Below, piece after piece: positions 31,483-42,785 of a DNA stretch of 64,000 bases. The notes below the pieces were generated by a model, which was not told the DNA's origin, searched no databases, and saw only the letters and a list, made by a program, of their open reading frames with translations. The stretch comes from Trissonchulus latispiculum (lineage: Eukaryota; Nematoda; Enoplea; Enoplida; Ironidae), in NCBI GenBank assembly GCA_030248195.1, contig JASAND010020523.1:1-64000 (forward strand), read 5' to 3'. Both the position numbers and the translations under genes were made by a program. Position 1 is the stretch's first letter. Each line of letters opens with the position of its first letter.

Positions 31483-34305
31483 GATTACCCCCTCTTTTGA
31501 AACGCGCGCCCTCGCCGCGGCCTCCAGGCACATAGGTTAGTAATAAAATTACGTTAGCCTACGTACCGTAGCTACTAGTATAGATAAAATGCGTTTTAGA
31601 AAAAATGGGAAAAATGATAAAAAGTTTTCGTATCCCTCGGGGGACGTCTTCCCGGGGGACACTGCTCGGGCCCCACACTTATACACATACTAGGGGATTC
31701 CGAGGCACGGGTAAAACTACGCCGGTACACAAAACATACCGGGGGTACATTCAACACAAATATACGGACTTTGCCGTTACATATAGACAAAAATAATGTG
31801 GGATTGAAACCTTTCGGCCGCGACAAGGCGCACACGACAAAAGAAAGAATAATCTGAAGACATGAAATTATAATAATATGAACTGTAGAAATGATATAAC
31901 ATCGAAAGTGAGTGCCAACTAAAGCGCTCGAAAAGGAAAAAAATACAAGGGAAATTTGACATAAGAAAGTGTATATTTGGTCACGATAGGTGGAATAGAA
32001 ATTCAAAAATATATATAACGCCAAGGATCATAGGGGGAAAACAGAGAGTCTCGGGGAAAGACGAATTTTCAGTGATCGAAAGAGCAAAATAAAGCGAAAA
32101 AGAGTATTTCGTCCTCAGGAAGGGTCTCTCCCTGAGCACCTGCCAACCCCAAAACATATACGTTGAGTATAGAATCTGTATAAATGCCAAAATTTAAAGC
32201 ATAGACATAAAACAAATTGGCATAGCTGCTCAATAATGGACCTGGCAAAATAAGGCAAAGATAATGGCAGTAGAAACATAGAAAAATTTGGAAAATTTCG
32301 AAAGTAAAGTAAACCCGTGACCATTTTTAGGAAAGAAAAGCGAAACAAACACCATGTTAAGAGAAACAAAAGACCCGAAAAGATTAAGAAAAATGGAATA
32401 ACATACAACACATATAGAAAAGCCGAGCTGAGCTAGAGGGAACCACCCCACCCGAAAATGAGATCTCGGAAAAATAGGAACAGGAAAGCAAAATTTTTAA
32501 ATTAATTTAAAAAGATTTACCCCCGGAGAAGAAACCCCAAACAGTGACAAAAAGACCCCACCCAACCCAGGTTAACGCTAAATCTATAGAGTACATAGAA
32601 AATATAGACAGTGAACAATAGTTAGCAAAAGAAGGGGAAAGGGGGAGGGGGGACGGACGAGGTAAGGGGACATACAACCGGGTCACAACAAGCATCACAA
32701 AATTTGACTTTAAAAGTTCAAAACAATTAAAGATGACTCCAGGCTGCGGGAGAGATTTCCAGTTCCAAGCACTTGGGAAAAGTCCCATACCAAATCACCG
32801 GATCAGAACCTCCGGACCACTGGGCGGATGCCCCTCGGCATCAAGCGCCCGCTCAACCAAGACCATCGCCGCCAGCCTTCCAAACACCAAACCAGGCCCG
32901 TCCAAACACCAGATGGAATCATAGGGGCCAACCCGTATCACATATGGGGAAATACAGTAACAATCAGACAAACAGTATAACAGGGGAACACTCGCCGTCA
33001 AGAGGGACAGGGGGGAGGGAAGGGGACGTTAAGTATAATACAGAACAAACAAATAAAGATAATATACGGCATGTATATATATGGGTAAGCATATAGGCAT
33101 GATGCCTAACAGTGACAAACAAAAATAATTGGGCAAAAGCCCCGCAATGCATATTTTTTTTTTTTTTTTTTATATGAGGCCCGATTAATTTAGAGAATGT
33201 AGGCAGAAACCGACGGAACCGTTATTTCCCCCTACGGGGGAAACGCAGGCACCGCAGGAGACGCCAAGTCATTGAAAACGGAAACTAATTCTCAAGAGTC
33301 AAAAATGCCGGTCCGAGGTTGACCGCCCACTGTTACCTCCCCTACGGGGGACGCGCAGGCGGCGAGCAATTTTGCAGAGCACCAGAAAAAGTAAGATTAC
33401 TGCTGGAGGTTTTCCCTACGGGGAAAATTTCTCCAGCAGTAAAATTGCGTCTGGTGCGAGGGGGGGGGTAGGAGGGCGGACACCCCCCCCCCCGAAAAAT
33501 CATAGGTGAGGGAACTGAATTTTGGGGGAGTCGATTTTCCGAATTTTCTGGTTGAGAGAGATCTTGATTTTGGGGGTGGGGGAGTTCCCCCTGCAATTGA
33601 TCAGACTCAGAATTTGGGGGAGGCGACGAAATTATAACCTGGGGAGGTGCAGATTGGGGAAACTGTAAACTGAACTGGGGTGGATTATTTAAAAAATTCT
33701 GGGGGGGAATTTGATGAATTTTGGGGGAGAGTTTGAGAATTTTGAGGGGGGTTCTGGAAATTTTGGGGAGAATTCATAGGATTTTGGGGGAGGTTCTGAG
33801 AATTTTGGGGGGATTCTCCGAGTATTGGGGGAGGTTTTGCAAATTTTGGGGGGGATTTGGTCCCCCCAACACGTCCACTGAGGTACACCTAGGCACACCC
33901 AAAACATTGTCTAAACCCCCAACAGCCCCAGAAGTTTGGGGGGGGAGAAAAATTTTGGGGGAGATCGGAAGGATTCCGGGGGGAATTCTGGAAATTTTGG
34001 GAAAAATTTTGGAAATTTTGGGGGAGAGTCTGTCCCCCCACCTCCCCTACTGACAACCGTGTAGATACCCCAGCATTCCCCGAAATTTGGGGGGGAGTTG
34101 AACCTCCCAAGTCAGTTCCCCCAAGTTTGTAGACCGGCGTTTTTGAGAAAATTGCTGATTCAAAAAACAAATCAGAAACAAGCAATCAGAAATTTCAGGT
34201 AATTCAGAAAAAAGTCGGGTAGTGCCGTCGCGTAATTTTTTGAGGTAGCGAGTAAGTCGGGGGGAAGAATCAGACATATTTACTCAAAAGTTACGGTCGC
34301 CAGTT
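31483..34305 (-). other. Internal region 2 of the array
   Basis: Same order as internal region 1, with leader ORF 34047-34277 and the G-rich repeat tract 33685-34030. It has an extra segment at 32285-32870 and a run of about 18 T at 33154-33171 where region 1 has TATATATA. The extra segment is similar to 27320-27540 of the host element, so it is ancestral, and region 1 has a deletion. Confidence 0.75.
33222..33440 (-). ncRNA. Three hairpins, array unit 2
   Basis: Copy of 29821-30037. CCCCTACGGGGG stems and the CTGCTGGAG/CTCCAGCAG stem are kept, with a few single-base differences. Confidence 0.6.
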
Positions 34306-34881
34306 TGTCGAATTTAGAAATTCTCAGTAAATAATCTGATTGCAGTAAAGGTTAAAGGTTCGTAGAGGTTGAGTGTGTAATATGTCTGACTTCCCTACTT
34401 AATCGTTAACCTACTAAAGATAAGACGACACAGCCCTAATTTTACACGAGTTTACTGATTTCGATACATAAATACGAAATTATTCAAAATTCACGAATAC
34501 AAAATGTTCACAAAATTTAAGACATTTTCTTAAACAAAAATGCAGCACAAAATTGGAGCAAGCACCAATGAAAATACAAAATACAACAAAAAGGGGAAAA
34601 CCCTCTAGCCAAAAAGGAAACCCCCGAAAAGCCCCCAAATTCCCAAACCAAGACAAACCTGAACTTGGAACTTGACCCGAGAAGCAGAAAAGGCGTCAAA
34701 AACCCGCCTACTTGAAAGACTCCCAGATTAAGACTGACTAGACGCGCGCTCAAATTTGGAAGAATGAAAAATTAGCTAGTCCTGCCTTGGACTTTACACA
34801 CAAGTGTAATTTAGGTTGATTTGCATAAAGTTAGCACTCACTTTTGAATATTTTAGGGTAAAATCAAGGAAATATTCTACA
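34306..34881 (-). repeat. LTR 3 of the array (5'-most in sense orientation)
   Basis: Complete, about 576 bp. Its outer end abuts ATAGTTTTTCC; the opposite flank has GGAGTTTTC. The match is not adjacent, so a target duplication is uncertain. Confidence 0.92.
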
Positions 34882-35685
34882 ATAGTTTTTCCAAATGCGA
34901 GTAGGCATATTTCCACTTTTGAGTTTTGACAAGGAGTAGGCATAATTCCACTAGGCATAAGTGGAATAAACCTTTCTAGTATAGTTAAGTCCCACCGGAG
35001 TACAAATTTTCATCGGTTTTACGTTTTTAGTTATCACTTCTGTCTTTCTACTGTTTGTTGTGTTAAATTTAGCCCAGTATAGTGTCTATTGTAGCTAGGT
35101 TTCCCTTGTTCACTCTGATGTATATTTTTGAGATGCAGAAGTATTTTCTGTTTTTGTACTTGTTGTCTTGCTTCGGTAGCAAGTATTTTGTAGGTTATTT
35201 CCGAATGTTTGGCTTGTTGTATGCAATTCCGGAGTGTCGTATATTGAGTATTTTGTAAATGTACATGTTGGTCCGGCATAGTGTCTTCCAGAGTGGGCTC
35301 AAAATTGGGTGGGTGGGTGGGTGGGTGACAAACCCTTCTCTTTTGTTTCGTGTGATCTCGTCGTGGCTCAAGGGTGTCCCAAGCCGTATTTCGTTTATGT
35401 GTAGTCGGTGCATTCCGTGTAACTGTTAGTAAGTGTCCCGGTATGTTCCGGAGTGTCTTTATCTGTGTCTCGGAATCCCCTATGTGTATGTGTTGTGTGG
35501 GGCCCGAGTAGTGTCCCCAGGAAGCCGGGCCTGAGGGATACGCAAATTTTTATCGTTTGCTGTTGTCATCTAAAACGCGTTTTATTTATACTAGTAGCTA
35601 GGGTACGTAGGCTAATTCTGTTTTATTACTAACTCTTGAGCCTTTGGCCGCGGCGGGGTCGCGCGTTTCAAAACAGGGGGTAATC
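34882..35685 (+). other. 3' end of the internal region of the Gag-protease element
   Basis: No coding potential. A GGGT microsatellite lies at 35308-35327. The last 200 bases, with GGGGCCCGAGTAGTGTCCC, ACTAGTAGCTAGGGTACGTAGGC and the purine tract, match the same position in the nested minus-strand units. Confidence 0.75.
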
Positions 35686-36179
35686 TGTGGAAATATTTCT
35701 ATTATTTAATTTGATTTCTATTCAAATTAGCAAAAAATACTGTCGACCACTAAATGCAAGCTTTTGTGTACAGTCCTTGGCTTGCTAGCTAGTCGCAACT
35801 ATAAAAGGCGCGCATTCAAATTTCTAAGTTCAGTGTTAATATGGGAGCGTCACGGAACGGTCTATTTCTACGGGGGTATTCAAGTGGGGGGTGTTTTATT
35901 ATTTTATATGGTTATTTTCCCGATTCAATATGTCAATTATTTTGATTCTTTGAAAGGTAATTTTTGGTCTGTCTGGTGCCCATTTATGTTAAATTTTTGC
36001 AAATTAAATTGCATTTTGTACTTTTGATTTCCACTTAATAAACTGGCGTAACTAAAATTTTTGGCGTTTTGCCCATTTTTTCTACAGTTGGTTAGGCAAT
36101 CGGATTAGTCGAGTCGGACATACACACACTCTCAGAATTTGCAAGCTTTAATTCAAAACAACTCAGTCATATCTCTACA
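35686..36179 (+). repeat. 3' LTR of the Gag-protease element
   Basis: Same termini as 16885-17374, including CTATAAAAGG at about 35799 and AATAAA near 36037. It is preceded by GCGCGTTTCAAAACAGGGGG and TAATC, the polypurine tract region, which is shared with the minus-strand array inside the element. Confidence 0.93.
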
Positions 36180-36543
36180 CCATCACCTCACTGCTCCGCC
36201 GGCTTCTCCCGGAAGAACTGCTCACCTGTCGCTGTCGCTGGCTGCGTCATCATGCCAGTTCCCACGTCCGCTCTCCGCTCCCACATCCCCTACCTCTACT
36301 GTGATCACCCACCTCCAAACACGCCCCCGCCTTTTCATCATCAGCCAACCAGTCACCAACATCAGGCTTGTCTCCATCGTGTCTGCAGCATCTCTGCACA
36401 CACGATCCTGCCCACAGCCTCCTGATCGATTCCCAGCTGAGACTGCTGCTCAGCCCTCCGAAGATTGGCCATTGACTTTTGCGCTGGCCACCGATTCCGT
36501 TGTCTCAGTCTTCCGTCAGTCGCTGTCATCGCCACCACTATGA
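36180..36543 (+). pseudogene. Pro/Ser/Thr-rich ORF, 3' half
   Basis: The frame is open from the LTR boundary to a TGA at 36541-36543. It has HLTAPPASPGRTAHLSLSL, SAPTSPTSTVITHLQTRP and a final VVSVFRQSLSSPPL. It matches the composition of 16668-16884, and I infer they were one ORF. No domain recognised. Confidence 0.45.
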
Positions 36544-37644
36544 ACCGCACCGCACCAGTTATGCCTGTAAATATTTCAACTCTATATTGTTTTGTACTAT
36601 ATTTTGACTGACTGTACACCTATTTGCCTATTTTGCACACCTATGTTGATTTCCTGCACCGTGTCATTTCACGTATGTATGAACCTGCACTACATGACCC
36701 ATTTCGTTCGATTCCTTTCGACTATTAGTAAAGATCTGCACCATTTTTTGCGGTGGAGAGTGTAAGGGCAAGAAAACTTCAATCTTAGCCCAGAGGTAAA
36801 GTACAAACTAAAGACTCACTGGTTTGCGACTGTTTTTGGAGGATAACAGTTTTTGTCTAATGTTCTGTTTTCAAACTCTTGACTCTGTGTTTTGTGTGAC
36901 CTTATGTTGAATGAAACTAACTCATGAAGCTTAATTTTGTAACTCAGTATTAATCAATTCGTCCTTTTGTTCTGTATTTTTGTAAACTAACTAGAGGAAT
37001 TTATGTTGCATATCTCCAAATGTTGTACAAACCTCTAATTTCTGCATTTACCTTCACTGTTTGACAATTAATGGCACGTTTGGCTGAATCTATGTTTGCT
37101 GGAATGGTCTTTGCCTGCCCGTTAAATTTATTTGCACGGCAGAATCGTTCCTAATTGGGATGTTTTCTGACTAAGAAGTTCAAATTTGGGAAGTGGGGTT
37201 AATCGTCTTAAGTTAGAAATTTTGGGAGCCCCATGAGCCCAAAAGCAATCCCATACGTCATGCTTACCATGACGTATGCCTTTCTTTCGTAAATGGTCGC
37301 TCCCAGATCAAAAGAAATCAAAAAGACCGAAAACTGCAGAAATTCACGTGGACAAGGGTGAGGAGAGGGGAGAAGGTGACTGAACCCCAATTTCAAAAAA
37401 GTTTGAAGTTGACTCTGGTGCTGATCGGTCGGTTTGTGACCTGCGTTTTACTGTGTCTGTTTCTGGAACGGTAGTGCCTGTTTGCGTGCATTTGTGGTAT
37501 AGGCCTGTTGAGCCTGTGTCTGATAGCCTTAATAATGGTGCACAAATAGATAGTCAGACATTTTATAGGTCTGTGATGCCATAGCTCTATGTTATTTGCC
37601 AAAAAACGGGAATTTCCGAAATTTTGCTAAAAATTGATATTTCT
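36544..37644. other. No gene recognised; possible 3' end of the Gypsy element
   Basis: GCGGTGGAGAGTGTAAGGGC at about 36750-36770 could be a purine tract followed by an LTR start (TGTAAGGGC). I found no second copy in the window to support it. A palindrome CATACGTCATGCTTACCATGACGTATG lies near 37253-37279. Confidence 0.3.
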
Positions 37645-37984
37645 GCGCCAGAGAAATCTCGAAATCGGAAAAGAGCTAACCAGGATCAATTGGTACCGTT
37701 CGAATTGTCTTCTCATAAGCTGTGATTTGTAGGAAGTAGAATTTTTAATTAGGCCTTACAGCTTTCAGAATATTTCATCAAAATTGCTGACCCCAAGTTT
37801 TAACATTGCATAACAGTCAAATTTGGCTGTTCGCAAACTTAAAAAATAATTAAAAATTTTTGAATTAAAATTAAAAATTAAATTAAAATTTTGCTTCTTA
37901 CAAATCACCCTTCGAGATCGTATTTATGATATAAGATGGACGTTCAAGTCCTTCGTTTTGTCGTTGGCGAGATTTCTCTGGCGC
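37645..37984. mobile_element. 340-bp inverted-repeat element
   Basis: Perfect 17-base ends GCGCCAGAGAAATCTCG and its complement. A second inner inverted repeat, GTGATTTGTAGGAAG against CTTCTTACAAATCAC, lies at about 37724 and 37909. No ORF and no clear target duplication. Likely a MITE or foldback. Confidence 0.6.
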
Positions 37985-38880
37985 GCGGAAAAAAGTCACC
38001 ACTTTTTCAGTTTCCTATGTTTAACACATACTGTCATCAACTTTGGGGTGAAATTACTCGCTAACCGTAAGAGATCCGACCTTCATTTCAAAAACCCGTT
38101 AAAATATTCCAATTGGACAATAAAATATGCGAAAATGAGCAAAATCGGAGATTGTCGAAAAATAGGCCAAAAATGGACCTTAAGTACGGTCACCTCTCTC
38201 TCACCTGTTACGTGATCCTGTATTTTCCTATTTTGTGCTGATTTCCGTCATTTTTGGATTTACACCGGAATCAAGGTAAAACTGAGAAGAAAACCAAAAG
38301 GGTTGGTTGAAGTGTGTCTGAGCCAAACAGTTCTATGAGAAATTTGACAAACCAGTCAGAAGCTGTAATTTCTTTGTAGTCGACTTGTTGTTTCCTATGC
38401 GTGATCTAGATTTCTGATTTGACTATATGAGTGTGGACTTTCAGCTATCCAGTAAATTGTAACTTATTTCTGTATCTACTGACTTTCGTCTATATCAGAG
38501 TAGGGATTTGATCTGAGAACAAGGTGGACCTCTGTTTAGTTACGGAAACCTTGCTTAGGCAGTATAATTAGTTTACCTCAAAGTTCCATTGATCGGTGAA
38601 CTAATTATTATGTAAGTTTAGGATAGACTGACTTGATTTATTGAGCCATTTAACCAGTGCTCAGTTTTTGCTAACTCGAGCCATTTCGCCAGTGCTCCGA
38701 TTCTATCTTGTTGAAACAAGGTTTGCCCGACCCCCAAACTTGTGCGATTAGAAAGGGCTGAGAGAATAAAGTTAGAAGTTTGAGGCGTGAAAGAGACCTC
38801 TTAGTACCTAAATTAACCGAAAGCATTGACTACACGAAATCCGTTTCATACATATATATTAGATGCTATGGAGTATGAAG
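37985..38880. other. No gene recognised
   Basis: AT-rich with no convincing ORF. An AATAAA at about 38767 follows GAGAGAATAAAG. Possibly part of the Gypsy 3' region. Confidence 0.4.
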
Positions 38881-38914
38881 GAAGAACATGTAAATGCGCC
38901 TTCTAAAATGCTGC

Positions 38915-39080
38915 GCGTGGACGCAGTGCACTTTCCAATACGAGGTGTATAGACGCTGTGCAGTTTACAGTGAGCGTAGACGCTGTGCAGTTTCCAATGC
39001 GCTTAGGGGATGTGCATTTGTCAAAATAGTGCGCGTACACGCTGTGCACTTTCCAATGCGCGTAGCAGATATGCATTTTC
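38915..39080. repeat. Tandem repeat with GACGCTGTGCA(C/G)TTTCC core
   Basis: Four diverged copies of about 30-35 bases with the core ACGCTGTGCAGTTTCCAATG, starting near 38919, 38952, 38980 and 39031. Confidence 0.75.
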
Positions 39081-39276
39081 TAAATACGCGGCCCGGCCCG
39101 TTAATGTTAGTAGGCCCAGGCCCGGGCCCGGCCCGGAAAATTTCTTAACGGCACAGCGCTCTGGCATAAACTCTACAGTCGTTAGCTTTCCAGGGCTCGC
39201 TAATTTTGAAATATTAGGCTTATTTCTACCGTTTTACCCTGCACTGAACTGAATCTGTGACATCAATTTTTAACGT

Positions 39277-40105
39277 GTGTACACCTGGCACTCCCATTGA
39301 ATGAGCCAACGCCAAAACCGATTGAGCCAAACTTGTTAGTATGTAGTGTGATTGAGCCAACCATTATTAGGATTGAGCCCCTTTCTGTTAATTAGTAAAA
39401 TGCATTTTATTATGGGAGAGCCAAATGTATCTTATCACTCCCTTGATTGATCTATGATCCAAAAATTTGTACAGATATTAAATATGATGACTAGTGATTG
39501 AGCCACCAATTTTATTTGCCGTTGTTTGTGTCCCTGCGTTAATGAATTAACTCAGAAATTTCAAAATTCCAGGTTGCTAGTTAACGGTTAATCCAACCAG
39601 AAGTTAGCTAACCTAAGGCTTAAGAAGTATCAGTTTTAAATTTAATCAACTTTAGTGGGCATAATTCAGGGTATTCAGCAAGCAAGTGAATTGTAATGAT
39701 TTTATATTTTCATATTTTCCGTTTTCCGAGCGATTATGCGCACAAAAGGACATGGACGGATCAACCATAGGTGTAACTGAGACTTGTTGGGGGAGGGGTG
39801 GGGTGCCGGGGCGACTCCGACCAATTTGGCACTCGACTCTCATCGTTTTTGAGAAGAGAGGTATAACCGGGATTTGGGTTGGGTTGGACGGACCCTCCCG
39901 CTAACTGGATCGGGCTTTTTTACATTCGTACAAATTTTTGGATCATGGATCAATCAAGGGAGTGATAAGATACATTTGGCTCTCCCATAATAAAATGCAT
40001 TTTACTAATTAACAGAAAGCGGCTCAATCCTCACACTACTGACTAACAAGTTTGGCTCAATCGATTTTGGCGTTGGCTCATTCGATGGGAGTGCCAGGTG
40101 TACAC
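39277..40105. mobile_element. 829-bp foldback element with long inverted arms
   Basis: Left arm 39277-39472 and right arm 39928-40105 are inverted copies starting GTGTACACCTGGCACTCCCA. They include GAGCCAACGCCAAAACCGAT and the repeated word ATTGAGCC. The middle, about 455 bases, includes a G-rich stretch starting CATAGGTGTAAC (39767), like the ends of the hAT-like elements seen elsewhere. No ORF. Confidence 0.85.
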
Positions 40106-40952
40106 CCGTCAGTTAAAGATAAGAATAAAAACTAATGATTTCCGAACTTTATTTTGGAAAAGAATAAAATTTCTAATACTTTACTACCAAGACAGAAAAT
40201 AAGACAAAACATTTAAGGGAAAACACCAGGCCAGGCCCGGCCCGCGCCCTAATTTTTCCTACCTCGGCCCAGCCCGGTCCAGCCCATTTGACCTTAAGTC
40301 CGGCCCGGGCCTAGGGGCCTGAGTGAAGGTCTCTACTATGCAGGATGCTTATCGTTCTTGCAAACACATGCATGGCCTTTCTTGATTCAGAAAGATATGT
40401 CTTTCTTCAAATCTTCACCGTGTGATATTGCATTAACTTGGTCTCTTTGAACCAGCATTCCCTTCATTCAACGAAGTAAGACATATCTCCCTTGGCTATC
40501 TGATATATACTATTTAACGTCACGCAATGTTTGATCAAGGCTTCTTACTTCTTCTCTCTGAATCTTGACTAAACTTGATTCAATTACCAACTCATCTGTT
40601 ATTTCAAACAAGACCCACTCTTAGTTTAGTCGGATTGCGCCTTTTCATTAAAAATTCTGCATCGTATATGTTTAGCTCGGGCAACAGACATTTAATTCCA
40701 GTTCTTTGCTTGGACTCAGTAGCTGGAGGCTGCATGGATGGCAAAAGGGATAATTAAACGCCATTGTTGTATTTTTTTAGCTAGTTTCAGTTTGAGCAAA
40801 TTTTGTTAATGTTGTCAGGAGGCAGGAGGAATGTAAGATACAGCTGTTCAATACCCTCAACTCTGTTGATTTTTATGGATTGTGTTTGAAGTTTCAATTT
40901 CTCTAACTGGCTTGAAAGGTCGCTAGATTTAGACACAATTCCGATCGCCACG
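40106..40952. other. No gene recognised; GC-rich CCCGGCCC block
   Basis: 40230-40325 is rich in GGCCCGGCCCG words. A similar block lies at 39090-39140 on the other side of the foldback, partly as its inverse. The rest shows nothing recognisable. Confidence 0.4.
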
Positions 40953-41186
40953 ATAAAGCTGGAAGTGGGTCAAAAGTTTTGACCCGCACCCGACCCGTGA
41001 CATGCAGACCCTTGAAACTACGCACTTGACCCGTTCGTACCCGTGACCCGCGGGAAATTATTTGACCCACATGACACACTTTTGATTATTGATGCGCTAA
41101 GGCTAAATCTTGTTCAAGCATAAAATTATGGGGATTTTGGCTACTTAAACCATTTCCGCGGGTACCCGTGACCCACTTCCAGCTCG
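40953..41186. mobile_element. 234-bp inverted-repeat element with 7-bp duplication
   Basis: Ends AGCTGGAAGTGGGTCA and TGACCCACTTCCAGCT are perfect complements. CGCCACG flanks both sides (40946-40952 and 41187-41193). Repeats of ACCCGTGACCCGC lie inside. No ORF. Confidence 0.65.
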
Positions 41187-41885
41187 CGCCACGGCATTTG
41201 TCATATTGTCAAGTCAAGACAAGTCAACTGCAATCATGTCCCAGCATGAGCTAGTAAAGCGAATGGTTTGCAGAACCGTTAAGTACCAAACCAGCAGAGC
41301 TTTTCAAATATTGCTCGGGTAAATCGAACCAATTTTTGTATCGGCAAATGTCGCGGACCTAAATAACCTCCTAAATGCGACGAACGTAGCCGACGTTTAT
41401 CCCTGGAGCAACGTAGAATTAAGAGATAACGTTTTTCTCAAATATAAAATGAGGAATAGTATTATGTTTATTGCGTAACAGTGTTCCGACCAGAAAACAC
41501 GACTGTCCCCTATTTGAAATCCAGGGGGGAGGTGTGAAAAACAAATCCCTTTGAATTCGTTGAGGCTACATAGCAGTATTCAGTATTTACAATAAATTCT
41601 CGCCCTCAACCATATCTATGAAATGACTTAATTGGCTTGGCGTCCTTTAAAATCTAAAAAGTTTCAGAGTTAACTAGGTCACTCAATCATCTACTTCACT
41701 TCGCCTTCGTAATAACTGCATCAGCAATCTGGATGGCTCCGGAAGCATACTAGCATTCGCTCACACCTGTTGCCTGCCACTAATTTCTGTCTCGAACCAA
41801 GAGAAATATGCCTGTAGGGACTCAGGATTTCCCAGAGATCCCTTTCCACTAGGACAGCGCCGGTCTCGTATAATATTTCTTCCGT
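41187..41885. other. No gene recognised
   Basis: No ORF or repeat structure that I can support. Confidence 0.4.
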
Positions 41886-41889
41886 GCGT

Positions 41890-42785
41890 GTATCCTACTT
41901 ACACCTATCCTACTTACGCCTAACGTTTGATGTTTCCGCCTAGAGATAACAAAACTCAAAATCCTACTTACGCCTAATGCTCAAAACTGAAATTCCTACT
42001 TACGCCTAAAATATTTCCTTGCAAAACTCTCATTCCTACTTACACCTAAAACGAAATCTCTACCGTAATCCACTTACATATTTTCCCTTATCCACTTTGT
42101 ACAGTGTTACAATGCAATTAATATGTAGAAATAATAATCTGTATAAACATCTTCATTTAAATTCGGTGTAACATTTCGACAAATAGTGTTGCAGCAGCTG
42201 TGTATTTAATTTAACTTTAAACTGAAGAAATTACACATACAGTTGGGCATCTATTCATATATGCTTTTATTATATTATTAGAGGTTATACAACTTAGTGA
42301 GGAGAACCAAAATCCAAGTACCCTCCTGATTTCGGACAACGTATAAGTTAAATCATTGTAAATCAATAGTCTAAATTCAGTTGTCCTCCGACAAGAAGAA
42401 CTTTTGGGGAACAAAAATGTTTTTACTTTATAAAATTTAAAATTTTTCAGATGTGCTGGAATATTTTAAATAGTTTAGTTAGTTTTCATTTGCAGGGAAA
42501 GTTGGAAAGTTTTTTCTAATAAATAAAATTGAGCCGCAAATTTGCTATTTAGTTCACATCAGGTGGACCCCCCCTTAAAGAAAAATTGAACAACTTCCAC
42601 AACAAAGTCAGAAAGAGGATACTGTAGATTTTAGGCGTAAGTAGGAATCCGAGTTTTGCGTAAACATTCTTTAGGCGTAAGTAGGAATGTGAGTTTTGAC
42701 AGAAAGAATTAGGCGTAAGTAGGAATTTGAGTTTTGAAAACGATTATGCGTAAGTAGGATAGGCGTAAGTTGGAGTAAGCCTCCC
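41890..42785. mobile_element. Foldback element built from iterated TCCTACTTACGCCTAA
   Basis: The left arm (41890-42070) has at least five copies of CCTACTTACGCCTAA. The right arm (42630-42785) has the complement TTAGGCGTAAGTAGGAA four or more times, separated by GAGTTTTG. The middle, about 560 bases, is AT-rich. No ORF and no target duplication identified. Confidence 0.75.

Larger units (their letters stand above)
28105..34881 (-). mobile_element. Tandem LTR-internal-LTR-internal-LTR array, shortened relative of its host element
   Basis: Three LTR copies alternate with two internal regions, all on the minus strand. The primer site (TGGCGACCG), polypurine region (CGCGCGTTTCAAAAGAGGGGG), leader start MSD and 3' flanking words match the plus-strand element that contains it. 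The Gag core and protease are missing, so these are internal-deletion derivatives. The second internal region has about 590 bases (32285-32870) that the first lacks. Such arrays arise by recombination between LTRs of neighbouring copies. Confidence 0.88.
16885..36179 (+). mobile_element. Second LTR retroelement (Gag-protease), heavily nested
   Basis: LTRs at 16885-17374 and 35686-36179 are near-identical in order and length. A TGGCGACC primer site follows the first, and a purine tract (AAACAGGGGG) precedes the second. Internal ORFs give Gag and a DSGA protease, but no RT or integrase motif is convincing. Without the 3.1-kb insertion and the 6.8-kb minus-strand array it would be about 9.4 kb. 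The bases flanking the two outer ends (TAAAT and CCATC) do not form a target duplication. Confidence 0.85.

Noticed and set aside
38915..39080. CRISPR-like array
   Set aside because: The copies are directly adjacent, diverged, without spacers, and the context is eukaryotic.
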